Assembly (NCBI GenBank): GCA_029060545.1
Contig: JAIDTT010000082.1
Span: forward strand, 25,294 to 89,293
DNA length: 64,000 bases
DNA from: Paramuribaculum sp.
Lineage (GTDB): Bacteria > Bacteroidota > Bacteroidia > Bacteroidales > Muribaculaceae
Direction of reading: 5' to 3'
In this document: positions 1 to 8,962 of the stretch, in pieces
Numbering within the stretch: position 1 is the stretch's first letter
Layout of the letters: each line of letters begins with the position of its first letter
Translations under genes and position numbers: made by a program
The notes under the pieces: model-generated
Database searches by the model: none
Told to the model about the DNA's origin: nothing
What the model saw: the letters and a program-made list of their open reading frames with translations, nothing else

Positions 1-957
1 GTGCTTTTTGCTATCGGGCCAACTTTCACAGCAAAAGAAAAAAGGATAATCCGAGGTATATGCTGGATCAATATCTTTATCATCGCAATTTGTTTTGCAG
101 GAGGGAATAAAATGGTTGAACTCGTGATGTATCATCCAGCCTTCCCATCGATGTATGCTCTGGTATGCGGTATGTTTTACTACTACTGTTCGATTGATCC
201 GACAACAAACGCAGTACCGACAAATAAGCAATGGACCGCGCTCGCGATGATGGCTGTAGGTATATTCGGATTAAAAGCAAAATTCTTTGCGACTTTTATA
301 CTCGCCATTTATCTAATAAGATTTTATAAACCCGGTCTATTCAAACAATTTTCACTCCGCCACTTTATTATTCTGCTTTTTCTTGCAGGTGCTGTGATTG
401 CATCAACGTGGAACAAATTCAACTACTATTTCCTTCAAGGCGACACAGGTACTTTCGATCCAAGAACCATCGAATCGTTTGCCCGCCCGGTGCTTTATAT
501 GACCGGTGGCCTCATATTCATAGATCATTTCCCATTCGGTTCGGGGCTGGCATCATTCGCCTCATTTGCGTCTGCCGAGAATTATTCCCGGATATATTAT
601 GAGTACGGCATAAGCAATGTCCACGGTCTTTCGCCCAATCATCCGGTATTTATATGCGATGCATTCTACCCGTCGTTGGCCCAGTTCGGTATAATCGGCG
701 TGATTCTTTTCATATATTTCTGGATATATATTTATAAATTCCTGCGTGTATACGTACGGACTGATCCTTATTACTACAGGCCACAATTCATCACCGGTAG
801 CCTGATAATAATATTTATACTTGTGGAATCCACCACCGCAACCACATTCACCCAAATGGGCGGTATGATTACGATGTGCCTACTCGGTATGTGCTGTGCC
901 GGAGGACGTAGCCTTATGCAATCCAGCAATCAAAAATCGGAAATAAAAAAAATATAA
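1..957 (+). CDS. O-antigen polymerase/ligase-like membrane protein (5' end cut by window)
   Basis: Polytopic membrane protein of 318 visible residues with about eight hydrophobic segments and a large polar loop near the middle (roughly residues 130-210) that contains Arg, His and aromatic residues. This is the usual layout of Wzy/O-antigen-ligase proteins, which join lipid-linked repeat units at the periplasmic face of the inner membrane. Members are usually near 400 residues, so the GTG at base 1 is probably an internal codon and the start lies upstream. The stop is followed after 12 bases by a Wzz-like gene on the same strand, which supports a polysaccharide assembly role. The exact class (polymerase or ligase) cannot be told from sequence alone. 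Confidence 0.7.
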   Translation: MLFAIGPTFTAKEKRIIRGICWINIFIIAICFAGGNKMVELVMYHPAFPSMYALVCGMFYYYCSIDPTTNAVPTNKQWTALAMMAVGIFGLKAKFFATFILAIYLIRFYKPGLFKQFSLRHFIILLFLAGAVIASTWNKFNYYFLQGDTGTFDPRTIESFARPVLYMTGGLIFIDHFPFGSGLASFASFASAENYSRIYYEYGISNVHGLSPNHPVFICDAFYPSLAQFGIIGVILFIYFWIYIYKFLRVYVRTDPYYYRPQFITGSLIIIFILVESTTATTFTQMGGMITMCLLGMCCAGGRSLMQSSNQKSEIKKI

Positions 958-969
958 ATACAACTTAAT

Positions 970-2997
970 ATGCAACAAGAAGAGACCAAGATCGATACCC
1001 GACGTTTCTGGCGAGCCGCGAAGCAATGGCGTTGGCTGTTAATAGCCGGTACAATCATTCTGACAGCCGCAGGTACATGGTTCGGCTTCACTCGACTCAC
1101 CAAATATGATATTATGGGTGAGGTGCTCATTGGCGACAATAGCGCAGACAGCGACGCAAGTGCCGGCGGATTGCAGCAGATGATGCGTACATTTTCCGTA
1201 GGAGGATTTGCCGGAACAGGTGTGAACAACGAGCTCATGATTCTTGGAAGCCACGATGTAATGCTCCGCACGGTGAGAGCACTCGATCTAAATCGTGTAT
1301 ACATGGCAAAAGATGTTAATGGAACGAGAAGTAGACTCTATAAGAATATCCCGGTACGCGTAGAAGCTCCGGCGGAGCAGTTCGACACCCTTTCGACCGC
1401 CTTCAATATCAAGATCGAGTTTCTCGATAATGGCAAAGCAAACGTAAAGGCTACCAAAGGTTTTTTCAAAACTCTACTTGCCGAAGCCGAAGGCATCACT
1501 TTCCCTTATATGCTGGAAACCCCATTTGGCAACTACCAGCTTATACAGTCCGACGACAATGCCACTAATAAGTTCAAGGAGCTCAAAGTTGGTGTATATG
1601 GTAATGAAATTGCCGCTGAAATGCTGTTTGACCAGGTGAAGTCAAGCCAACCCGACCGACTTGCCGACGTAATATCAGTAGAATACCAATCCGATAATGC
1701 TGAATTAGGTATAGCAATAGTTAACGGCATAATGGGCGAGTACAATGCTAAACGCCGCGATAGGCTTCATGAATCCTCTGAGATATCTATCCAATACTAC
1801 GACGAGCGTATAGCTGAAACTTTCGCAGCCCTTCAGGATGCAGAGCGTAAAGTCAAAGAATACCAGAAGAGCAACGAACTCATGGGTCTTGACTCCGAAC
1901 TCGGTCTGCTCGTTGGCGACGCTTATGCATCGCGACAGGATATCCGCTCAACACATTACAATATTGCCTACTACGAGACGGTACTCGACATCCTCAAAAA
2001 CCGACTCAACGACGATGTGATCATTCCTTCAATAGAAACACTTGGAGATGCAAATGTAGATGCCTTCAATGCCGCTATACATGCTCGCCGTGATTTGAAA
2101 AGATCTGCTACAGAGGATAACGATGCACTAATTCAACTCAACAAGAAAATTGCAGAACTCCGCGACCTTATCATTGAAAACTCCACCAAGCAACTCGCTA
2201 AATACAAAAAAGATCTTGCTCATAAAGAGGCTCTTGCCGCAACTGCGGAAACACGTCTCGACAAATACCCCGAATACCAGCTCGAGCTCTCAAACATCGC
2301 CCGCAACAACGGACATCTCAACGCACTCTACTCTTATCTCGTGAATCAGCGTGAGAGCGCCGTGCTCCAGCATTATTCCAATGTCAATATCGGATTTGTG
2401 TTCCAGCCCGCATACGTGGATAAGACCAGCGGTGTGCTAAAACGACTAATCTGGCCTGTTGCCGCACTCCTCTTCTCTATATTCTGCTGCTGCTGCTGGT
2501 GCCTGCTTATGATGTGGTGCTCGCGCAAAGTAAATGATCCTATGGATCTAACCAAACTCGGAATTGAAAACAAGTCAATAAAATTCGACGGCCACATGGA
2601 TTCCATTCACAGACTGCGCAATCTTATTACGGCCAAACCCGACATAAGAGTCATTTACTTCAATGCACTCAACGACACAGAAGATATGCGACAGCCGTTT
2701 GTCGACTCACTTCTATCAATCGGCCGCTCAGTGGAAGTTCTCGATGGATTTGCCAACAATGATGCAATCCTCACCCCGGATACCCTACGGCAGATTGAGT
2801 CTGCTCTACGCACCACAGACTACGTCATAGTCTGCGTGGCAGACCCCGAAAAAGTGTTTGATCTTGAAAACGCCATCGATGCCGCCAATGCCGCCATGCT
2901 TCTCACCCTACGCAGCGGTAAACTTACACGTGAACAGCTTAAGCAAATCCTCAAAGGCCAGACCGCTGATAAGATTTTCACTCTAATTATCGCCTGA
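970..2997 (+). CDS. Wzz/GumC-type polysaccharide chain-length determinant
   Basis: A 675-residue polysaccharide co-polymerase. A first membrane helix lies near residues 20-40, then a long periplasmic domain with coiled-coil stretches (about 250-450), then a second membrane helix near 492-515. It sets glycan chain length together with the polymerase encoded just upstream. About 155 residues follow the second helix on the cytoplasmic side. They look like an alpha/beta fold but contain no Walker A motif, so this is not an active BY-type tyrosine kinase. The second helix contains an odd cysteine cluster, FCCCCWC, encoded partly by a run of tgc codons. A terminator-like hairpin follows the stop. 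Confidence 0.85.
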   Translation: MQQEETKIDTRRFWRAAKQWRWLLIAGTIILTAAGTWFGFTRLTKYDIMGEVLIGDNSADSDASAGGLQQMMRTFSVGGFAGTGVNNELMILGSHDVMLRTVRALDLNRVYMAKDVNGTRSRLYKNIPVRVEAPAEQFDTLSTAFNIKIEFLDNGKANVKATKGFFKTLLAEAEGITFPYMLETPFGNYQLIQSDDNATNKFKELKVGVYGNEIAAEMLFDQVKSSQPDRLADVISVEYQSDNAELGIAIVNGIMGEYNAKRRDRLHESSEISIQYYDERIAETFAALQDAERKVKEYQKSNELMGLDSELGLLVGDAYASRQDIRSTHYNIAYYETVLDILKNRLNDDVIIPSIETLGDANVDAFNAAIHARRDLKRSATEDNDALIQLNKKIAELRDLIIENSTKQLAKYKKDLAHKEALAATAETRLDKYPEYQLELSNIARNNGHLNALYSYLVNQRESAVLQHYSNVNIGFVFQPAYVDKTSGVLKRLIWPVAALLFSIFCCCCWCLLMMWCSRKVNDPMDLTKLGIENKSIKFDGHMDSIHRLRNLITAKPDIRVIYFNALNDTEDMRQPFVDSLLSIGRSVEVLDGFANNDAILTPDTLRQIESALRTTDYVIVCVADPEKVFDLENAIDAANAAMLLTLRSGKLTREQLKQILKGQTADKIFTLIIA

Positions 2998-3018
2998 CAG
3001 TATATAATTCAAGACTAT

Positions 3019-3062
3019 AATTTGTGCCGCGACTTTTCAATAAGCCACGGCACAAATTTTAT
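3019..3062 (+). terminator. Rho-independent terminator after the Wzz-like gene
   Basis: Arms AATTTGTGCCG and CGGCACAAATT pair over 11 bp, followed by a short T-rich tail (TTTTAT). It lies 20 bases after the stop codon and closes the polysaccharide transcript before the convergent opine operon. Confidence 0.75.
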
Positions 3063-3134
3063 ATCCACCGCTTAACATTTAATCGTACAACATCCCTAAA
3101 CGAATGTTTAGCTACCGTATTAGTATCTAAGACA

Positions 3135-4163
3135 CTATCTATCCTTCATCGCTATTATGGCGTTACTCCAGTCAAGTACTCGCCGCATAGTAGGCACACT
3201 GACTCCACAGGTGTCAGCAAGTTCTACATATTTCTTAAGCCCACAGTTAAAATCTTCAATGAAGTATCGGCTTGAGAAGTCCGGAAGCCATCCGCCCTCC
3301 ACCTCCTTTACTGGCATACGTATACCTTTGAATGAATCAATCGAACGCAACTTTCGTGAAAGCGATGCGGCATTGGTCTGCTCATAGTAGTCAAGCACAT
3401 ACGGCAAGCATTCATTATCTATCGGAAGCGCCTCTATGATCCTATGCAGATCCGCATCAAGCGCAATATATACTTCGGAAGCATCGTCAGTCCATTCTTC
3501 ATAGAAGAGGGGATTCTGTGTCAATACCTCTCCATTCCAACCTTCAAGCCAGGTGGATATACGAGCCGGATGGAGCAAGGGATTACTATTGGATAGCGTC
3601 ACCTCAAGATAACTCGACATCAATTGTGCAGGTAAGCCAAATGCTGTTTCAACCCACTGCCTGAAAGCTTCTTTATCAACCTGTTCAGCGTTCTCCACCG
3701 CTATCTGGCAGGACGTCTTATAAGCCTTTATTGCTCCGACCTTACCATATTCCGAGACTTTACCTATAAATGGTACGCGCTGGAATCCCCAAAGAGGGTA
3801 ACGGTCTCCTAATATTTTCAATGCGTCAAAAAAGAATCCGTTTGAGCAAAATACCCCACCGACAAATGCGCCGGATTTCAGATGGGGCATAATTCGTTTA
3901 ATTTCGTTGGCATTGACAAATCCCGGCACTGTAACTATTACGACATCAGCCGGAGACACGGTCTCCTCCGGAGCCGAAGATATGGTGCCAAGCGTGACAG
4001 CCATCTCTTCTCCGTCAGGTAATATATATTTGAAATCTCGCGTCCACTTATCCGGATTGTTGGTAAGGATATTAACTGTGTAACCTTGGATAGCGAGCCA
4101 AGGGGCAATAGCATGGCACTGACCGCCGCCGCCACATATACAAATAGTCTCAATATTCCCCAT
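3135..4163 (-). CDS. Opine dehydrogenase family protein
   Basis: NAD(P)-dependent octopine/nopaline dehydrogenase-like protein of about 342 residues. The N-terminal Rossmann fold opens with a glycine-rich loop (CGGGGQCHAIA, about residues 9-19). The C-terminal helical domain carries the family's conserved histidine in NPLLHPAR (near residue 200). Known members reductively condense the amino group of an amino acid with a 2-oxo acid such as pyruvate. It is the last gene of a minus-strand operon with an ornithine-cyclodeaminase-like gene and an NTP-transferase/PLP fusion, next to polysaccharide genes. A surface-glycan substituent or small opine is therefore plausible, but the substrate is unknown. 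The ORF can also start at a GTG six bases upstream (4169); I chose the ATG. Confidence 0.8.
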   Translation of the reverse strand: MGNIETICICGGGGQCHAIAPWLAIQGYTVNILTNNPDKWTRDFKYILPDGEEMAVTLGTISSAPEETVSPADVVIVTVPGFVNANEIKRIMPHLKSGAFVGGVFCSNGFFFDALKILGDRYPLWGFQRVPFIGKVSEYGKVGAIKAYKTSCQIAVENAEQVDKEAFRQWVETAFGLPAQLMSSYLEVTLSNSNPLLHPARISTWLEGWNGEVLTQNPLFYEEWTDDASEVYIALDADLHRIIEALPIDNECLPYVLDYYEQTNAASLSRKLRSIDSFKGIRMPVKEVEGGWLPDFSSRYFIEDFNCGLKKYVELADTCGVSVPTMRRVLDWSNAIIAMKDR

Positions 4164-4236
4164 CTTCACGCGGCTTTATAATTATATGTAGGGGACAAAG
4201 CCACAAATGCTAATTCACATTCTCGCAACTTGGAGT

Positions 4237-5175
4237 TCAAAATCCGGCGGCAATAGCGGTGATGGGGGGGGTAATTTGTTGATTCATAATATTTTCTATT
4301 TGAAAAGCAAAGTATACATCGAAAAGAGCGAGGCCGATATTGTAAGACAAAATGCGCTCGCTGTCAGATTGTCGCCCAGCAATCTCGCCGGAGAGAACCT
4401 GACCCAGTTCGCCGAATTGCCTGAATTCATTGAAGTATTTGAATCCTTTCACGTGCCCTTCATCGTCGGCAAAAACCTTATCAAACACAGTATCACAATT
4501 CTGAAATCCACGTGTATGCACAGGCACTACAAGCACTCCGGGGTTGAACTTTGTGGTATCATCCACCAAAAGACCGTCAGCATCCGTAATACAAGATACC
4601 ACCACATCGGCTCCCTCTACAAGCTCATCCATCGTATCGCAAATTACGAAAGTAGTGTTCGGAATATGCTTATAATGTTCTACTACCCTTTCAGCCTGAT
4701 CCTTATAGCGTTTTAGCCGAATCTCTAATTGTTTATCCGTATTGGTGGCAAAAAAGCAGTCAAGCGTGGCATAGGCCATTGCCCCGAGCCCAATAAACGA
4801 ATAGACGCGTGCCGATGACGATCTGAGTGTATTGATCGCAAGTGTTGCCACAGCGCCGGTGCGACGAGCTGTTATCCAGTCAGTATTCACAAGCGCCGTC
4901 ATTTCACCTGTCAGCGTATCAAACATCACCATCTCACTCCTCAAGGCAGGATGATTGCCTTTCACGCGGCTTACCACCTTGCAGCCAAATGTATGAAACT
5001 CATCAGGAAGCATACACGGCATCGTATTAAAAAAATCATTTCCGCGAGGATGCAGCGATATTTTCGGCGGAAGCTGGCATAACGTTTTAATACTAAATGC
5101 CTTTCTCACCCATTCCACACTTTGCTCAGGTGATATGTTCAACTTTCGTATCTCCTCGGAAGTGATAATCTTCAT
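4237..5175 (-). CDS. Ornithine cyclodeaminase / mu-crystallin / SbnB family protein
   Basis: 312 residues with the family's substrate-binding half first (CKVVSR near residue 66, TARRTGAVATL near 104-114) and an NAD-binding Rossmann half with GLGAMA near 129. Relatives include ornithine cyclodeaminase, ketimine reductases and SbnB, which oxidatively cleaves an opine-like intermediate to release diaminopropionate. It starts 4 bases after the stop of the upstream fusion gene and lies 73 bases before the opine dehydrogenase, so the three are almost certainly one operon. Pairing an imine-handling enzyme with an opine dehydrogenase suggests both act on N-(carboxyalkyl) amino acids. Direction and substrate are inference. 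Confidence 0.8.
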   Translation of the reverse strand: MKIITSEEIRKLNISPEQSVEWVRKAFSIKTLCQLPPKISLHPRGNDFFNTMPCMLPDEFHTFGCKVVSRVKGNHPALRSEMVMFDTLTGEMTALVNTDWITARRTGAVATLAINTLRSSSARVYSFIGLGAMAYATLDCFFATNTDKQLEIRLKRYKDQAERVVEHYKHIPNTTFVICDTMDELVEGADVVVSCITDADGLLVDDTTKFNPGVLVVPVHTRGFQNCDTVFDKVFADDEGHVKGFKYFNEFRQFGELGQVLSGEIAGRQSDSERILSYNIGLALFDVYFAFQIENIMNQQITPPITAIAAGF

Positions 5176-5179
5176 TCTG

Positions 5180-6991
5180 TCAGAAATTTTTTAGGACTTC
5201 AACTAACTTGTGGTTGTCGGCGCGGTCGCGTATAGCTATACGCACATATTGTTTATCTGTCGGAAAGCCCTTCTTTGCCGAGCAGTCCTTTATAAATATA
5301 TTGTATTCGGTAAGCAACCTTAGAGTAAGTTGATAGGAGGTATATTTACCGGTAAGTTCACAGAGAAAGTAATTGGCTTGCGAAGGGATCACACGCAAAA
5401 ATGGTATCGCGTCCAGTTCTTCGCGGAAGATGTCGCGCTCTTCGCGGAACTTTTCGCACGAATCAGCATAGTCCTTTTCATACTTGCCGTAGATCTGGAG
5501 ATAAAATTCGGCAAATGAATTGATGTTCCAGATACCTACATCCTTTCGCATATAGTCGATCAGCGCCTTATCGGCCGATGCCAATACTCCGAGGCGGAGT
5601 CCGGGCACACCATAACTTTTTGATATCGATTTCATTACACACATCAAAGGATGTGCTTCCAGAGTATCGTTATAGAGCAACGTCGCCTCCACGGCATCAT
5701 CAGCAAAGTCAACAAACGATTCATCTACAATGAGCCTTACACCATTGCATTCAGCCCACTCGGCAAGTTTCTCCAACCCCGCTCTGTCTATAAAATTACC
5801 CGAAGGATTGTCTGGGTTAACAAGGAGCAGATTCTCTACCGGATTGGCTGAATAGTAACCGATAAGATCATCGACTGTATAGGAAAAGTCATCGTTTGAC
5901 GGGTGGAATGCCACAATTCGCTCTGCCGGCAGGCGATTGGGATACTCTTCAAAGGTGGGATAGGTGATACCTATCCTACCGGAAAGATATCCCATCAGAC
6001 TTTTGATAAGTTCGGCTGCTCCATTGCCTACAACCACATAATCGTGTCGGAGCGAAAAGTATTTGGCTGCCAATAGCGAATTTACCCCCATACCCGACGG
6101 ATAGTCGCGAAGCAAAGGCTCAAAGTTGGCCTTCATTTCATCGATCATCCTTTGGCGAGGGAAATAAGGGTTGACCAAATAACAGAAGTCAAGCAACCCC
6201 GGGTAACGCCAATATCCGCCATAAGATTGCTGAATCTTCTTCAGCCTTTGCTCAGGCTCGGCAAAGATTGCCTCGGCAATACGCAGATCCTGCACGTCGT
6301 CGATCTCATACCAATGCATTCCAGTAATCGGCAGAGCCTTTATACCCGTTGCATCGATAAGGGTAATCACGCGAAGCACCTGCTCGTAATACTCATTCTC
6401 CCCGAGCACACGGATATACGCTTCAAGGAAAGGCAGATAGTGATTTACGATAAATTCCCTTGAGAACTTATATATGTTGACCGTCTTATAATAATAGTCT
6501 GTGTCGCTGTACTTAAACGCCTTCTTCGGTATGAAATTCACGATATTGTTATCGTCGTCAATGCGCACCATCGTGCCGTCCATCCACGTCTCATACTTCG
6601 ATATCAGTGCACAGTCCTTATATTCACTTTTTAATGCCGCTTCAAGTACCGAATCCTCAAAAATCAAATCCGATTCAAGCAACAGCGTCTCCTCCTCGGC
6701 CATAAAATCGCGTGCAAGCCACAGGGAGTAGATATTGTTTGTCTTATCGTAGACAGTATTTTCCACAAACTCAATCGGTGCCGTCGGATAATTCGCCAGC
6801 AGATAGTCCTTCAGTTTATGCCCCTCGTAACCGATCACCACAACAATCCTCGAGAGGTTTAGCGTACCAAGTTGGTGGAGCATCCTGTCGATCAGACGGA
6901 CACCATTCACCTCAAGCATACATTTAGTATTGTCGGCTGTAAACTCGCCCAACCGGCGCCCCATTCCTGCGGCAAGGATTATTGCTTGCAT
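5180..6991 (-). CDS. Fusion: LicC-like NTP transferase + HisC/CobD-like PLP enzyme
   Basis: 603 residues in two enzyme domains. Residues 1-240 are a nucleotidyltransferase with the pyrophosphorylase signature LAAGMGRRLGEF and the following lysine at about residue 23. Residues 260-603 are a fold-type I PLP enzyme with VNPDNPSGN, VDESFVDF and the Schiff-base lysine K458 in SISKSYG. Similar fusions occur in capsule and phosphonate loci, where a phosphorylated amino-alcohol is made or recycled by the PLP domain and then CMP-activated. The second domain could be an aminotransferase or a phospho-amino-acid decarboxylase of the CobD type; sequence does not settle it. No PEP mutase gene is seen in this window, so phosphonate chemistry is not supported here. 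First gene of the operon, with a -7 box about 70 bases upstream. Confidence 0.8.
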   Translation of the reverse strand: MQAIILAAGMGRRLGEFTADNTKCMLEVNGVRLIDRMLHQLGTLNLSRIVVVIGYEGHKLKDYLLANYPTAPIEFVENTVYDKTNNIYSLWLARDFMAEEETLLLESDLIFEDSVLEAALKSEYKDCALISKYETWMDGTMVRIDDDNNIVNFIPKKAFKYSDTDYYYKTVNIYKFSREFIVNHYLPFLEAYIRVLGENEYYEQVLRVITLIDATGIKALPITGMHWYEIDDVQDLRIAEAIFAEPEQRLKKIQQSYGGYWRYPGLLDFCYLVNPYFPRQRMIDEMKANFEPLLRDYPSGMGVNSLLAAKYFSLRHDYVVVGNGAAELIKSLMGYLSGRIGITYPTFEEYPNRLPAERIVAFHPSNDDFSYTVDDLIGYYSANPVENLLLVNPDNPSGNFIDRAGLEKLAEWAECNGVRLIVDESFVDFADDAVEATLLYNDTLEAHPLMCVMKSISKSYGVPGLRLGVLASADKALIDYMRKDVGIWNINSFAEFYLQIYGKYEKDYADSCEKFREERDIFREELDAIPFLRVIPSQANYFLCELTGKYTSYQLTLRLLTEYNIFIKDCSAKKGFPTDKQYVRIAIRDRADNHKLVEVLKNF

Positions 6992-7063
6992 AAAGTATAT
7001 GATCAGATTTATTGAGTTAACGAATTACGACATTTGCCAAAGACCATACTTAGGCACCAATTG

Positions 7064-7071
7064 CAAAGGTA
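7064..7071 (-). promoter_or_regulatory. -7 promoter box for the opine/NTP-transferase operon
   Basis: Minus-strand TACCTTTG matches the Bacteroidota -7 consensus TAnnTTTG. It lies about 70 bases upstream of the ATG at 6991, and no gene lies between. Confidence 0.55.
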
Positions 7072-7184
7072 ATCAAAAGAATCCAATCCTCAGCCTTGCC
7101 GACACAATATTTAGTAATCCCCGGCCTGCCGAGAGCCCTTGGTTTCGAATACTTTCCTGAGATGCCTGATAATACGGTTATTCT

Positions 7185-8897
7185 TTATTTGAAGTTGAGG
7201 AGGGTGGCGCCGTGGGGCGGAATGGTGACGCGGATGGTGACGTCGGGAGCAAGCTCGACTTCAGCCGGACTGCTGTCTGTGAGAAGATCAATGGCTTTAT
7301 AGCGTCCGGGCTTGATACCGAGGCATTCGAAAGCGTGGGCGGGTATCATCACGTCGGCATCGGCCTGGCGGTCACCGAAGTTCACGCCCACGAGTATGAG
7401 CTGACCCGACTCGCTGTCGTGGCGCAGATAGAAGTACTGTCGCCAGGGATCGAGGCCGGCCGAATGATAGTTGACATACATAAGGTCAAACATCGATCCG
7501 CGCCGCAGAGCCGGTTCATCCATAGCGAGGTTCAGCACTCGGGAATAGATACCGCGCAGGCGCTTCTCGTCGACGGTAAGGCGGTTGTCGGAAGGCATGG
7601 GCGACTTACCATCGCCAAGCCAGCGGCGCATGCGCTCCAGGCTCCAGTAGTCAAATATGGTGGTGCGTCCGTCGAGTCCGCTGAAGCCCTCGGCCTCTGT
7701 AGCCGGCTCGCCGAGTTCCTGTCCGAAATATATCATCATCGGAGCAGCGGTGAGAGTAGCGCTCACTACCAGCGACGGCACCACGCGCATAGCGTCGCCG
7801 GCATACTGAGTTGAGGCAAAGCGCTGTTCGTCGTGATTTTCGAGGAAGTTGAGCATGTGCTGCTCCTGTCCGCCGAGGCTCTGCCAGCAGCCGGTGATAG
7901 CTGCAGCCGACTGATGACCCTGCTCTATAGCGCGGAGTGTGTCGTATAGACCTACCTTGTCGTAGAGATAATCAAATCCGCCATACTCTATATAAGGACG
8001 ATAAAGCGCCGGCTCGTAGATTTCGGCTATAAAAATCACCGTCGGATAGTCAGCCTTTACCTGCGGGATAGCCCAGTGCCAGAACTCAACCGGTACCATG
8101 TGGACCATATCGCAGCGGAAGCCGTCGATATTTTTCGACGCCCAATACTTGAGGATATGCACCATCTTGTACCATAGCGGTGGTACCGGATCGAAGTGGC
8201 AATTGAAGCCACCGCCCCATCGGGGCTCGATACCGTAATTGAGTTTCACGGTCTCATACCAATCGTTGCGTGAAGGATGGGCCGTGAAGCAGTCGTTTCC
8301 CGAAGCCTTTGCCGGATATTCTCGGTAGGCATCGGCTCCCGAGCCGAGATCCACATCATAAGGGGCAAACTCTTCGCCCGGCATATAGTAGAAGTCGTTG
8401 GTCGGAGAGAAGAATACATTAGTATCATCGTCGGCGCCGAATGGAGCGGGAGCATCGGCAGGAGCCGCATCTGTTGTGTAGCAACGTGCCACGTGGTTAG
8501 GCACAAAATCTATCAGCACTTTCATGCCGGCGCGGTGAGTACGCTCCACAAGAGCCTCAAACTCTTCCATTCTGCGACGCGGATCCACCGCTATGTCGGG
8601 ATCAATATCATAGTAGTCGCGTATCGCATAGGGAGAGCCGGCTTTGCCCTTTACCACATTGGGATTGTCGACCGGTTCGATTCCATAATTCGTGTAATCG
8701 GTGGCATGCGCGTGCTCTATCACGCCTGTATACCACACATGTGTGGCTCCGAGTCGACGTATCGAGCGGAGCACGTGACCGTTGATGTCGGCCAACTTAC
8801 CGCAACCGTTCTCTTCGATCGAGCCGTTGGAGCGAGGATTGGGTGTGCGGTTCATAGCCACACGCGGCACCATTTGATATATGACAAATTTTTCCAT
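7185..8897 (-). CDS. GH13 alpha-amylase family enzyme, cytoplasmic
   Basis: 570 residues with all four GH13 regions: DFVPNHV (about 129-135), GFRCDMVH with the nucleophile Asp near 262, AEIYE with the acid/base Glu near 290, and LENHDE near 353, followed by a C-terminal beta domain. GH13 enzymes hydrolyse or transfer alpha-glucosidic bonds. There is no signal peptide or lipobox, so it probably acts on intracellular maltooligosaccharide or glycogen-type substrates and is not a SusG-type surface amylase. It has its own promoter box, although it sits 65 bases after a minus-strand SprT-like gene. Substrate specificity is not predictable here. Confidence 0.88.
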   Translation of the reverse strand: MEKFVIYQMVPRVAMNRTPNPRSNGSIEENGCGKLADINGHVLRSIRRLGATHVWYTGVIEHAHATDYTNYGIEPVDNPNVVKGKAGSPYAIRDYYDIDPDIAVDPRRRMEEFEALVERTHRAGMKVLIDFVPNHVARCYTTDAAPADAPAPFGADDDTNVFFSPTNDFYYMPGEEFAPYDVDLGSGADAYREYPAKASGNDCFTAHPSRNDWYETVKLNYGIEPRWGGGFNCHFDPVPPLWYKMVHILKYWASKNIDGFRCDMVHMVPVEFWHWAIPQVKADYPTVIFIAEIYEPALYRPYIEYGGFDYLYDKVGLYDTLRAIEQGHQSAAAITGCWQSLGGQEQHMLNFLENHDEQRFASTQYAGDAMRVVPSLVVSATLTAAPMMIYFGQELGEPATEAEGFSGLDGRTTIFDYWSLERMRRWLGDGKSPMPSDNRLTVDEKRLRGIYSRVLNLAMDEPALRRGSMFDLMYVNYHSAGLDPWRQYFYLRHDSESGQLILVGVNFGDRQADADVMIPAHAFECLGIKPGRYKAIDLLTDSSPAEVELAPDVTIRVTIPPHGATLLNFK

Positions 8898-8925
8898 ATT
8901 CGGGGTCAGAGTTATGAATGTGATG

Positions 8926-8933
8926 CAAAATTA
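8926..8933 (-). promoter_or_regulatory. -7 promoter box upstream of the GH13 gene
   Basis: Minus-strand TAATTTTG, 28 bases before the ATG at 8897, within the 65-base gap after the SprT-like gene. Confidence 0.6.
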
Positions 8934-8962
8934 CTCAATTTGCCCCGGTTGTGCAATAAGTT

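Noticed and set aside
3000-3134. Search for tRNA or rRNA genes in intergenic regions
   Set aside because: No cloverleaf or rRNA-like sequence was recognised here or in other gaps, including the gaps near lysS and metG.
4186-4200. Fifth TGTAG hairpin (tgtaggggacaaag)
   Set aside because: The tag is present, but the following bases do not pair in the 9/2 geometry.
4207-4716. 169-codon plus-strand ORF over the cyclodeaminase gene
   Set aside because: Lies over a gene with clear family motifs and crosses its 3' end; no promoter.
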